A DNA stretch of 64,000 bases from an uncultured Armatimonadota bacterium. GTDB taxonomy: Bacteria; Armatimonadota; Fimbriimonadia; Fimbriimonadales; Fimbriimonadaceae. The position numbers and the translations under genes are program-made. This document shows, one piece after another, positions 57,155 through 64,000 of the stretch (positions are counted from its first letter, which is position 1; each line of letters begins with the position of its first letter). Location of the stretch: assembly GCA_903904815.1 (NCBI GenBank), contig CAIVDU010000005.1, positions 1 through 64,000 of the forward strand, in the 5' to 3' direction. The notes under the pieces are model-generated. The model searched no databases. It saw only the letters and a list, made by a program, of their open reading frames with translations, and had not been told where the DNA came from.

Positions 57155-57712
57155 GTGGAAGATAAAAGAATCGGTCGAAGATACGCTCAGGCGCTGTACG
57201 ACGTCGCAAAGAAGCACGCTGTCGTAGCGGCCGTCGAGAGCGATCTCGATGCCATTATCGGAGCGCTTGACCGCGATCCGGCATTCAAGGACTTTCTGTT
57301 TGCGCCTCATGCGAGCCGCGAGCAGAAGACCGAGACCCTCGACCGACTCTTCGCCGACCGAATTACTGCACTGACTATGCAGATCATTCGAGTCATGTTG
57401 GAGAAGCGACGCGAGCATGACATCCCAGCGGTGCAGCGTGAGTTCGTCGCGATTCGCCGAGATGACGAAGGCATCGTCTTCGCCACCGTCGCATCCGCGA
57501 TGGCATTGTCAGCTGCCGAAAAGAAGGCGCTGATCACCAAGCTTAACAAGTCCCTCGGTAAAACCGTGGAGGCTGAATACAAGATCGACCCCAAGCTCAT
57601 TGGTGGCGTAAAAGTCACTTACGGAGCCTACGTCCTCGACGGTACGGTACGCGGAGCCCTCAACCAGCTCAAAGAGCGTCTTCGCCACGACCTGCTCAAG
57701 CAGCAGGCGTAA
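57155..57712 (+). CDS. atpH: ATP synthase F1 subunit delta
   Basis: Delta joins the peripheral stalk to the top of F1. The protein starts EDKRIGRRYAQALYDVAKKH (after a GTG) and has the family core FVAIRRDDEGIVFATVASAMALS. It ends with KIDPKLIGGVKVTYGAYVLDGTVRGALNQLKERL. Length 185 residues. It begins 2 bp after the stop of atpF. Confidence 0.95.
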   Translation: MEDKRIGRRYAQALYDVAKKHAVVAAVESDLDAIIGALDRDPAFKDFLFAPHASREQKTETLDRLFADRITALTMQIIRVMLEKRREHDIPAVQREFVAIRRDDEGIVFATVASAMALSAAEKKALITKLNKSLGKTVEAEYKIDPKLIGGVKVTYGAYVLDGTVRGALNQLKERLRHDLLKQQA

Positions 57713-57743
57713 CGCTTAAGAATCAGGGAATACGAGATACCCA

Positions 57744-59273
57744 ATGGCCAGCATTAGACCAGAAGAGATCACAGACATTCTTCGACAGGAACTCGAAAAG
57801 TTCGAGAAGACTGTCGAAACCGAGCAGGTAGGCACTGTCCTCCAAGCGGGAGACGACATCGCGCGTATCTACGGCCTGCACGACTGCCAGATGGGCGAAC
57901 TGCTCGAGTTCCCGAACGGCATCATGGGCTTGGCGCTCAACCTTGAGGAAGACTCCATCGGTTCCGTTATCATCGGAAACGGTGCTTCCATCAAAGAGGG
58001 AGACCAAGTCAAGACGACCGGTCGAATCATCGAGATCCCCACCGGAAAGGGCATGCTCGGACGAGTTGTGAACTCGCTCGGCCAGCCTCTAGACGGTAAG
58101 GGACCCATCGCGAGCGATTCGTTCAGCCGACTTGAGGTCATCGCCCCTGGCGTTGTCGACCGACAGCCGGTTACCCAGCCCCTCCAGACCGGCATCAAGG
58201 CGATCGACGCCATGATCCCGATCGGTAAGGGTCAGCGCGAACTCGTTATCGGCGACCGACAAACTGGAAAGACCTCGATCTGTATCGACACGATCATCAA
58301 CCAGAAGTCGACCCACGAGTCCGGCGTAGAGCCTGTTTACTGTATCTATGTCGTCTGCGGCCAGAAGATGTCGAACGTTGCTCGCGTCGTTCAGACCCTG
58401 ACCGAGTACGGCGCCATGGAGTACACGACCATCGTCGTGGCCACCGCCGCTGACTCGAACGCGATGCAATATCTCGCTCCGTTCGCTGGCGCAACCATCG
58501 GTGAATACTTCCGCGACAACGGCATGCACGCTCTGGTCATCTACGATGACCTTTCGAAGCACGCTCAGGCTTATCGAGCGCTTTCGCTGCTCCTCCGACG
58601 TCCGCCAGGACGAGAGGCGTATCCGGGAGACGTTTTCTATCTCCACAGCCGCTTGCTGGAACGAGCTGCGAAGCTCTCCGACGAGAAGGGTGGAGGCTCG
58701 CTGACGGCTCTTCCGATCATCGAGACACAGAGCGGCGACGTTTCGGCGTACATTCCGACGAACGTGATTTCGATCACCGACGGTCAGATCTACCTTGAGC
58801 CTGACCTCTTCTTCGCCGGCGTCAGACCCGCTATCAACGTGGGTATCTCGGTTAGCCGTGTCGGTGGAAACGCTCAGATCAAGGCGATGAAGTCGGTTGC
58901 CGGTAAGTTGAAGCTTGAGATGGCGCAGTACCGCGACGTCGCTGCCTTCAGCCAGTTCGCTTCCGACCTCGACGTAGCAACCCAGCGACAGCTCACCCGA
59001 GGCCAGCGCCTCACCGAGCTGCTCAAGCAGGACCTTGCCAGCCCGCTGAGCGTTGTGGACCAAGTTATCTCGATCTTCGCTGGTGGCCAAGGCGTTCTTG
59101 ACTCGATCAAGAGCGAAGCGGTCAAGCCGTTTGAAATCGGCCTTCTCCAGTTCGTGAAAGATAAGTACCCGGACGTGGTCGAGAGCATTCGAACCAGCAA
59201 AGCAATCAGCAAAGACGTAGAGGAGACCCTTAAGAAGGCTGTCCAAGAATACGCCGCAGGGTTCAAATACTAA
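57744..59273 (+). CDS. atpA: ATP synthase F1 subunit alpha
   Basis: The alpha subunit forms the non-catalytic nucleotide sites of the F1 hexamer. The 509-residue protein has the N-terminal beta-barrel ([15 protein letters not shown]), Walker [10 protein letters not shown] (about 169-177) and the alpha signature [22 protein letters not shown]. It ends with a C-terminal helical domain. It is full length. It needs the beta subunit, which is not encoded downstream in this operon. Confidence 0.98.
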   Translation: MASIRPEEITDILRQELEKFEKTVETEQVGTVLQAGDDIARIYGLHDCQMGELLEFPNGIMGLALNLEEDSIGSVIIGNGASIKEGDQVKTTGRIIEIPTGKGMLGRVVNSLGQPLDGKGPIASDSFSRLEVIAPGVVDRQPVTQPLQTGIKAIDAMIPIGKGQRELVIGDRQTGKTSICIDTIINQKSTHESGVEPVYCIYVVCGQKMSNVARVVQTLTEYGAMEYTTIVVATAADSNAMQYLAPFAGATIGEYFRDNGMHALVIYDDLSKHAQAYRALSLLLRRPPGREAYPGDVFYLHSRLLERAAKLSDEKGGGSLTALPIIETQSGDVSAYIPTNVISITDGQIYLEPDLFFAGVRPAINVGISVSRVGGNAQIKAMKSVAGKLKLEMAQYRDVAAFSQFASDLDVATQRQLTRGQRLTELLKQDLASPLSVVDQVISIFAGGQGVLDSIKSEAVKPFEIGLLQFVKDKYPDVVESIRTSKAISKDVEETLKKAVQEYAAGFKY

Positions 59274-59276
59274 GAA

Positions 59277-60143
59277 ATGGCGACGCTTAAGCAGATTCGT
59301 GGGCGCATCCGAGCCGCCAAGAACATCCAGCAGATCACGAAAGCGATGAAGCTGGTTGCGGCGGCACGCCTCAAAAAGGCGACCGATCGAGTCATCGAGG
59401 CTCGACCGTACTCGGAAAAGATGCGTGAACTGATGGCATCGATCTCGTCGGCAGGAGACCTTCCGTCTCACCCGCTGATGGAGAAGCGACCCCAGAATCG
59501 CATCTGCTTGATCCTCATCACCTCTGATCGTGGTTTGGCTGGCTCCTACAATGGCGCGCTCATCCGAAAGGCAAGCGACTTCATCAAAGAGCAGACCGCA
59601 GAAGTTCGACTTCTCACGGTTGGAAAGAAGGGTACGCAGTTCTTCTCGAAGAGAGGTTTTGACGTCGCCCACTCGCTTCAGGTACCGAGCGCAGGCGCAC
59701 GACTGCAGGACGCAATTGAAGTAGCGAAGGTCTCTAGAGACCTGTTTGAGTCGGGCAACGTGGACGGAATCTACGTCTGTTACTCGAAGTTCTATTCGGC
59801 CATCCGACAGACGCCTCAAATCGTTCAGTTGCTTCCGATCGAACCACCGAAGGCGAAGCCAGGCGAGTCAGCCTCGGCAAGCGTGAACTACTCGTTCGAG
59901 CCGGATCCGGCCGGACTGCTGAGCACGTTGCTTCCCCGCTACTTCTTGACCCTCGTGTGGCAAGCCCTTCTCGAGGGTACCGCCAGCGAATTCGGAGCAA
60001 GAATGACCGCGATGACGTCGGCGACCGACAACGCGGGCAAGATGATTCAGAAGCTGACGCTCACGGCAAACCGAGAGCGACAGGCCGCGATTACCAAGGA
60101 AATCTTGGAAGTCGTCGGTGGCGCAGAAGCGCTCAAGAGCTGA
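59277..60143 (+). CDS. atpG: ATP synthase F1 subunit gamma
   Basis: Gamma is the central shaft that rotates in the alpha/beta hexamer. The N-terminal helix ATLKQIRGRIRAAKNIQQITKAMKLVAA and the C-terminal RMTAMTSATDNAGKMIQKLTLTANRERQAAIT segment are diagnostic. The protein has 288 residues. It starts 3 bp after the alpha subunit stop. The operon ends here in a strong terminator. Confidence 0.97.
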   Translation: MATLKQIRGRIRAAKNIQQITKAMKLVAAARLKKATDRVIEARPYSEKMRELMASISSAGDLPSHPLMEKRPQNRICLILITSDRGLAGSYNGALIRKASDFIKEQTAEVRLLTVGKKGTQFFSKRGFDVAHSLQVPSAGARLQDAIEVAKVSRDLFESGNVDGIYVCYSKFYSAIRQTPQIVQLLPIEPPKAKPGESASASVNYSFEPDPAGLLSTLLPRYFLTLVWQALLEGTASEFGARMTAMTSATDNAGKMIQKLTLTANRERQAAITKEILEVVGGAEALKS

Positions 60144-60155
60144 CCCAATCCTTCG

Positions 60156-60201
60156 AAAACGAGAAAGGCCTTCCTGGCGCCAGGAAGGCCTTTCTCGTTT
60201 T
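60156..60201. terminator. 46-bp perfect palindrome terminator after atpG
   Basis: A 23-bp arm (60156-60178) is followed directly by its exact reverse complement (60179-60201), with GGCGCC at the centre and A/T ends. It is followed by TGG, but the arm itself ends in TTTT, so it works as an intrinsic terminator, probably in both directions. Confidence 0.85.
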
Positions 60202-60255
60202 GGAGAGGCAAAAGTGGGGGAGTAGTGGGTCCGGAAGAGAATCTGGACTGTGTCC

Positions 60256-60873
60256 CTACTGCATCGCCAGCGGGTTGGCGCTCGCCTCGGCCACGGCCTT
60301 CTTTCCTCCTCCCATGTCGGATTGATTGAGGGCGATGCTCTTTACGTAGTCGGTCAGATTATTGATGGCGTCTTTTACCACCACCGGGTCACCGCTCCGG
60401 GCAGACAGACTCACCATGAACGTCGTGTTGCCCTTCACCGTGAAGGCAGTCAAAACCGTGTGGTCCTTCTGCTTCCGTTCGATCAAGCTGAACCTCACGT
60501 TCTTGCCATTGAGATCCTGAACTCGCTCGGCGGTCCAGTTCGGCATGTTCTCGCGCGTCCGGTCAATGTAGAACTGGGCCATCGAGTCGGTGGTTAAGTC
60601 AGGGGTCGGGTTGACGTCCGAAATCACCTGGCTGACCGAGCCTCGCAAGATGTAACCCTTCTTGAGGTTCTCAAAAATGAAAAGCGACTCGGGGGTTTTC
60701 GGCATTGGCGCCCAACCCTTGAAGTTCTTGGAATAGTCGATGGAATAGTTCTCAGTTCCATCGAATCGGGTGCTAGCAAGATAGCTCGTGTAACCCCATG
60801 CTCCCACGACTCCGATCACGCCAAAGCAAAGAAGTGATGTGCTAGGAACGGAAAGTCTACGGACAAACCCCAT
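60256..60873 (-). CDS. Membrane-anchored protein of unknown function
   Basis: The protein has an N-terminal membrane helix (about 11-31) and an extracytoplasmic domain of about 170 residues. Segments such as YSKNFKGWAPMPKTPESLFIFEN and FTVKGNTTFMVSLSARSG recall PsbP/DUF-type periplasmic domains, but I name no family. TAGAAT lies 5 nt before the ATG. It converges with the ATP synthase operon and is separated from it by the palindrome terminator. It is unrelated to the ATP synthase by sequence. Confidence 0.7.
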   Translation of the reverse strand: MGFVRRLSVPSTSLLCFGVIGVVGAWGYTSYLASTRFDGTENYSIDYSKNFKGWAPMPKTPESLFIFENLKKGYILRGSVSQVISDVNPTPDLTTDSMAQFYIDRTRENMPNWTAERVQDLNGKNVRFSLIERKQKDHTVLTAFTVKGNTTFMVSLSARSGDPVVVKDAINNLTDYVKSIALNQSDMGGGKKAVAEASANPLAMQ

Positions 60874-60900
60874 GGTCTATTCTAAGCGAATTTTACAGGA

Positions 60901-61446
60901 TTAACTCAGACTTTCTTGCGAAAGCAAGCGGTCAAGCTCAGCGTCGTCTGCCTGGGCAAATCTTAAGTAAATCTTCGCTCGCTCTTCTTGGTGGCGTGTC
61001 CTCAATTCTCTTCGAAGCTTGCCCTCAAGGAAGCGAATTTTGTCTTCTCTGGTCTCGCAGATAAGTCTCGGAACCTCGACCGGTCGATTATCCTTAATGG
61101 CGACCATCATGACTCTTGCCGTGTTGGTATGGCGTTTGATCCGCTTGAAGATGTTCTCGGCATAGATCTCGATCGTGACTTCGACGCTCGTTCTCCCCAC
61201 GAAGGAAACGATGCCTTCTAGAGTGACAACCTCGCCCACTTCGATCGGCTCGTGAAAATCGACCCGATCGATGCTGGCAGTCACGCACACCTCCCCGGCA
61301 AACCGTGCCGCAGTCGTATAGGCGCAGAGGTCCACCAATGAGAGAAGCGAACCTCCAAACACTTTGCCAAGGAAGTTGGCGTCGTTCGGGGTCATGATTT
61401 CCGACATCTGAACGAGAGTAGAGGAGACAGTCTTTGAAGTGGACAC
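60901..61446 (-). CDS. Acyl-CoA thioesterase (hot-dog fold, YciA/YkhA type)
   Basis: This enzyme hydrolyses acyl-CoA to free acid and CoA. The sequence LVQMSEIMTPNDANFLGKVFGGSLLSLVDLCAY is characteristic, with the catalytic Asn/Asp in PNDAN-LGKVFGG, followed by HEPIEVGEVV and IEIYAENIF. From the GTG at 61446 it has 181 residues; GATAAT 7 nt upstream supports that start over the ATGs at 61479 and 61455. The C-terminal 50 residues are charged and helical, as in YkhA. Confidence 0.92.
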   Translation of the reverse strand: MSTSKTVSSTLVQMSEIMTPNDANFLGKVFGGSLLSLVDLCAYTTAARFAGEVCVTASIDRVDFHEPIEVGEVVTLEGIVSFVGRTSVEVTIEIYAENIFKRIKRHTNTARVMMVAIKDNRPVEVPRLICETREDKIRFLEGKLRRELRTRHQEERAKIYLRFAQADDAELDRLLSQESLS

Positions 61447-61453
61447 CAGCCTC

Positions 61454-61459
61454 ATTATC
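61454..61459 (-). promoter_or_regulatory. -10-like box GATAAT for the acyl-CoA thioesterase
   Basis: GATAAT on the minus strand lies 7 nt before the GTG at 61446, selecting it over two upstream ATG codons. Confidence 0.4.
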
Positions 61460-61527
61460 CCTGAGCCGGTACCATTCATTTATGACCGCAAAGACCGTCG
61501 TGCGCGCTTCAAGAGGTAGCTCACCCC

Positions 61528-61722
61528 GTGGACGCTAGAGCCAACCTCAACATCATCCTGATCATGGTGTTCGTCGGCGGATTCTTTATCTCCGTGGCCG
61601 TCTTCATCTTTATCAAACTAGGCCAATTCTTGGAGCGAGAGCGGATCGTCGGAGAGAAGTTTCGAGCCGAACATGCGGCGAAGTTGGCGGAATCGAAAAA
61701 GACTGAAACACCGTCGGAGTGA
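61528..61722 (+). CDS. Small single-helix membrane protein
   Basis: From a GTG at 61528, 64 residues with one membrane helix (NIILIMVFVGGFFISVAVFI) and a charged, Ala/Lys/Glu-rich tail. No family is recognised and no ribosome-binding site is clear. The strong helix and amphipathic tail make a real gene plausible. It could alternatively be a chance open frame. Confidence 0.45.
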   Translation: MDARANLNIILIMVFVGGFFISVAVFIFIKLGQFLERERIVGEKFRAEHAAKLAESKKTETPSE

Positions 61723-61766
61723 TCACAGCGGCCGATCGACCCGCGTTTGCACGAGATCTACCTACG

Positions 61767-61795
61767 GGTAGGCGGAGGATGATTCGTGCATCCGT
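61767..61795. repeat. Diverged copy of the dispersed palindromic element
   Basis: GGTAGGCGGAGGATGATTCG resembles the 36167 and 44669 copies, with the right arm eroded. It lies between the small membrane gene and the GHL6-like gene. Confidence 0.5.
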
Positions 61796-61974
61796 GGGGC
61801 CTGTCGGCGCACGACACACCTGTAGCTGGCGGCATGAACTGGTACGCAGCAGGCCGCAGCACAAATCATCTGCGGGCTACGGGTTCTTAAATTCGCTGGG
61901 CCAGCTTTAAACTCCCGGCTATTCTGGTTTCCGGAAACGAAGACTCAGTTCGGGGTAGCGTAACCCTTGAAAGC

Positions 61975-63918
61975 ATGGAGAACGAACTTCGGTTTAGACA
62001 GGTCCACCTGGACTTTCACACGAGCGAGCACATTCCGGGCATTGGGTCCGAATTTGACCCAGAGAAGTTCGTAAGAACGCTCAAAGACGCCCATGTGAAC
62101 AGCGTCACCCTGTTCAGTCGATGTCACCACGGCTGGATCTATCACGACACTCGCTTCCCCAACCGTCACCCCCACCTCACCTGCAATCTGCTGGCAGAGC
62201 AGATTCGAGCTTGTCACGCGGCCGACATTCGATGCCCCATCTACATCACGGTTGGATGGGATGAGTACGCCGCCAGAACCCACCCGGAGTGGGTAGAAGT
62301 TTGGGAGGATGGCCATAAGGACGGCGCCAAACCACTACAGGCTGGCTGGCACAAGCTCGACTTCGCTTCTCCCTATCTGGACTACGTGGTCGAACAAACC
62401 GAGGAGGTATTGGACCTGTTCGGCGACGAGGTGGATGGTCTCTTTTTTGACATAATCTCGGCGGGGGGCGTCCATAGTCCGTGGTGCTTGGCAGAGTTTC
62501 AGCGTCTGGGCCTGGACCCGGCGACGGACCAAGAGAAGATGCGCGCCCACATTCTCAAGCGCTACACCAGCAAACTTACCGGCGCGGTCCATGCGAAGAA
62601 ACCTGGCTGTCGGGTCTTTCACAACTCGGGACACGTTGGGCCCATCCATCGGCCGGTGATGGAAGACTTTAGCCATCTGGAGATTGAGTCCCTTCCGAGC
62701 GGAGGTTGGGGCTATATGCACTTTCCAGTGACCGTACGCTACGCCCGAACGCTCGGAAAAGACTATCTCGGAATGACCGGGCGATTCTCCGAGACTTGGG
62801 GCCACTTTAACAGCTACAAGCCCCAGGCGGCCCTCGAATACGAGTGCTTCTCGATGCTGGCCCAGGGCGGAAAGTGCAGCGTCGGTGATCAGCTCCATCC
62901 TTCGGGCGTGCTGGACCCCCAAACCTACTCCCTGATCGGGAGTGTCTATCGTCAGATTGAAGAGCGCGAGCCTTGGTGCAAGGGCGCTCGCCCGGTTACC
63001 GAGATCGCAGTGGTGACGTCAGAAACGCTGCGACCTGGCCATGGTGGCGTCAATGAGTCGAATCTCGGCGCGACCAGGATTCTCATGGAAGGCCGCCACC
63101 AATTTGATATCGTGGACGATGGAATCGACCTCACCCAATACCGTGTCTTGATTCTCCCGGACGCCATCGAGTTGAGCGAGAAGTTCGTCGCCAAGATCAA
63201 TGCCTTCGTCAAAAATGGCGGAAGCGTGATCGCATCTGGGCTTTCTGGATTCGAGTTGGAGGGATTCCCGGCGGAACACGTCGGCGCACTTCCCTTTTCA
63301 CCTGACTTCCTGAAGTCGGGTGACGCGCTTGAGATTCCCGGCGAGCAGAGCCCGTTTGTGATGTACCAGCAAGGGCAGCAAGTTCGCCCGACCGAAGGCG
63401 CTGAAGTGCTTGCTCACGTGTATGAGCCGTACTTCAACCGCACGTGGGACCACTTCTGCAGTCACGCCCACGCTCCAATTCGTGGTGAAGGCGTCGATCC
63501 AGGCGTCGTGCAGAAGGGCCACATCATCTATCTGGCCCATCCCATCTTCGCCACTTACGCGCGGCACAGCATGATCCTGCATCGAGAACTACTGCTCGCG
63601 CTGCTGCGACGCCTTCTTCCCACGCCTCTTGTCACCGCAAGCGGTCCCGCAAGCCTTCAAGCAACCCTGACCCAACAAGGGGATCGGCGAATCGTGCACC
63701 TTTTGCACTACATTCCCGAAAAGCGGGGACTGGTACACGAAATCGTGGAGGACCGGCTGCCCGTCTTCGATGTGAGTCTGAGTCTGTCTGGCCCCGAGCC
63801 GACTTCCGTCTGGTTGCAACCCCAGGGGAAGCAGTTGGAATTCACTCACGCTGATGGAACTACTCGACTGAAAGTGCCGGTGGTCGACGGTCACCAGATG
63901 GTCGTTTTCGAAGCTTGA
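61975..63918 (+). CDS. GHL6-type glycosidase with beta-galactosidase-trimerisation-like middle domain
   Basis: The 647-residue protein begins with a barrel domain: RQVHLDFHTSEHIPGIG, VTLFSRCHHGWIYHDT and ITVGWDEYA, the hypothetical glycosyl hydrolase 6 (GHL6) pattern related to alpha-fucosidase and GH42 folds. From about 340 to 530 there is a class-I glutamine-amidotransferase-like fold (RVLILPDAIELSEKFVAKI and GGSVIASGLSGFELEGF) as in the trimerisation domain of GH42 beta-galactosidases. No signal peptide is seen, so it may be cytoplasmic. Catalytic acids cannot be placed with confidence. It lies at the right edge of the window. Confidence 0.85.
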   Translation: MENELRFRQVHLDFHTSEHIPGIGSEFDPEKFVRTLKDAHVNSVTLFSRCHHGWIYHDTRFPNRHPHLTCNLLAEQIRACHAADIRCPIYITVGWDEYAARTHPEWVEVWEDGHKDGAKPLQAGWHKLDFASPYLDYVVEQTEEVLDLFGDEVDGLFFDIISAGGVHSPWCLAEFQRLGLDPATDQEKMRAHILKRYTSKLTGAVHAKKPGCRVFHNSGHVGPIHRPVMEDFSHLEIESLPSGGWGYMHFPVTVRYARTLGKDYLGMTGRFSETWGHFNSYKPQAALEYECFSMLAQGGKCSVGDQLHPSGVLDPQTYSLIGSVYRQIEEREPWCKGARPVTEIAVVTSETLRPGHGGVNESNLGATRILMEGRHQFDIVDDGIDLTQYRVLILPDAIELSEKFVAKINAFVKNGGSVIASGLSGFELEGFPAEHVGALPFSPDFLKSGDALEIPGEQSPFVMYQQGQQVRPTEGAEVLAHVYEPYFNRTWDHFCSHAHAPIRGEGVDPGVVQKGHIIYLAHPIFATYARHSMILHRELLLALLRRLLPTPLVTASGPASLQATLTQQGDRRIVHLLHYIPEKRGLVHEIVEDRLPVFDVSLSLSGPEPTSVWLQPQGKQLEFTHADGTTRLKVPVVDGHQMVVFEA

Positions 63919-64000
63919 CGATGACTTGCTGGGTGGGTTCTGGACCACTTATTCCAAGTCACAGATCTAGAATATGCCGGCTCATCCGATCGGTCGGCGA
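63919..64000. other. Right-edge intergenic DNA, possible gene start at 63974
   Basis: An ATG at 63974 stays open to the window end (MPAHPIGRR). Too little is present to support a gene. Confidence 0.15.

Noticed and set aside
58089-59819. 576-codon minus-strand open frame across atpA and atpG
   Set aside because: It is the mirror of highly conserved ATP synthase genes, a codon-bias shadow with no protein-family features.

Overview
The window looks like chromosome of a free-living, carbohydrate-degrading, GC-rich bacterium, most likely of the Armatimonadota (Fimbriimonadia-like). That placement is inference. It rests on PEP-CTERM sorting signals, many secreted glycosidases, a XylR-like regulator next to a GH39 enzyme, an ATP synthase operon that ends after the gamma subunit, and frequent TANNNT boxes 5-10 nt before start codons, which suggests leaderless transcription. 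No phage, transposase or CRISPR array was seen.

Layout. 1-3.8 kb: amino-acid permease (probably cut by the window edge), GH32 fructanase, and a small secreted protein with a stop codon inside its apparent signal peptide. 3.9-10.9 kb: YchF, a secreted HExxH metallopeptidase, RbsD/FucU, RfbA-RfbC for dTDP-rhamnose, a CBM9-like protein with a Tat-exported GHL10-type glycosidase, and a lipoprotein. 11-18 kb: a structured intergenic region, a copper-amine-oxidase-N-like protein, DAHP synthase, a secreted unknown, a repeat-rich gap holding a PEP-CTERM gene remnant, then an FHA / PP2C / Ser-Thr kinase signalling operon. 18.6-21.8 kb: three genes for a small membrane protein, a kinase-like/methyltransferase protein and a membrane-bound sulfatase-type enzyme. 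21.8-26.7 kb: XylR-like regulator, GH39 glycosidase and alpha-amylase.

26.7-39 kb: a hairpin-rich ~175-bp repeat, membrane protein, cupin, flavin-dependent halogenase-like protein, a maturation/envelope operon (rpsU-ybeY-dgkA::pap2-corC), SNase-like and AT-richer unknown genes, a lipoprotein, tRNA-Leu(CAA), tandem repeats, a divergent HxlR/QorB pair, and a four-copy array of the same 175-bp repeat in opposite orientation. 39-48 kb: SerA-like dehydrogenase, ABC-F ATPase, FMN split-barrel protein preceded by a (CTCTTTCC)7 microsatellite, aldo/keto reductase, glutathione peroxidase, an orphan ATPase, rhodanese, and a two-gene ATPase + DUF4276 (TOPRIM-like) module that is the best candidate here for a little-described conflict or defence system. 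48-64 kb: large Tat-exported GH116 enzyme with an inserted module, PEP-CTERM protein, RecG, ATP synthase genes atpZ-atpI-B-E-F-H-A-G (no atpD or atpC), a membrane-anchored unknown, acyl-CoA thioesterase, a small membrane protein and a GHL6-type glycosidase.

Themes: extracellular polysaccharide breakdown (GH32, GH39, GH13, GH116, two GHL families), envelope building (rhamnose, undecaprenol recycling, sulfatase-type enzyme), and intergenic gaps packed with palindromic repeats. All calls come from reading the sequence; no database search was run.
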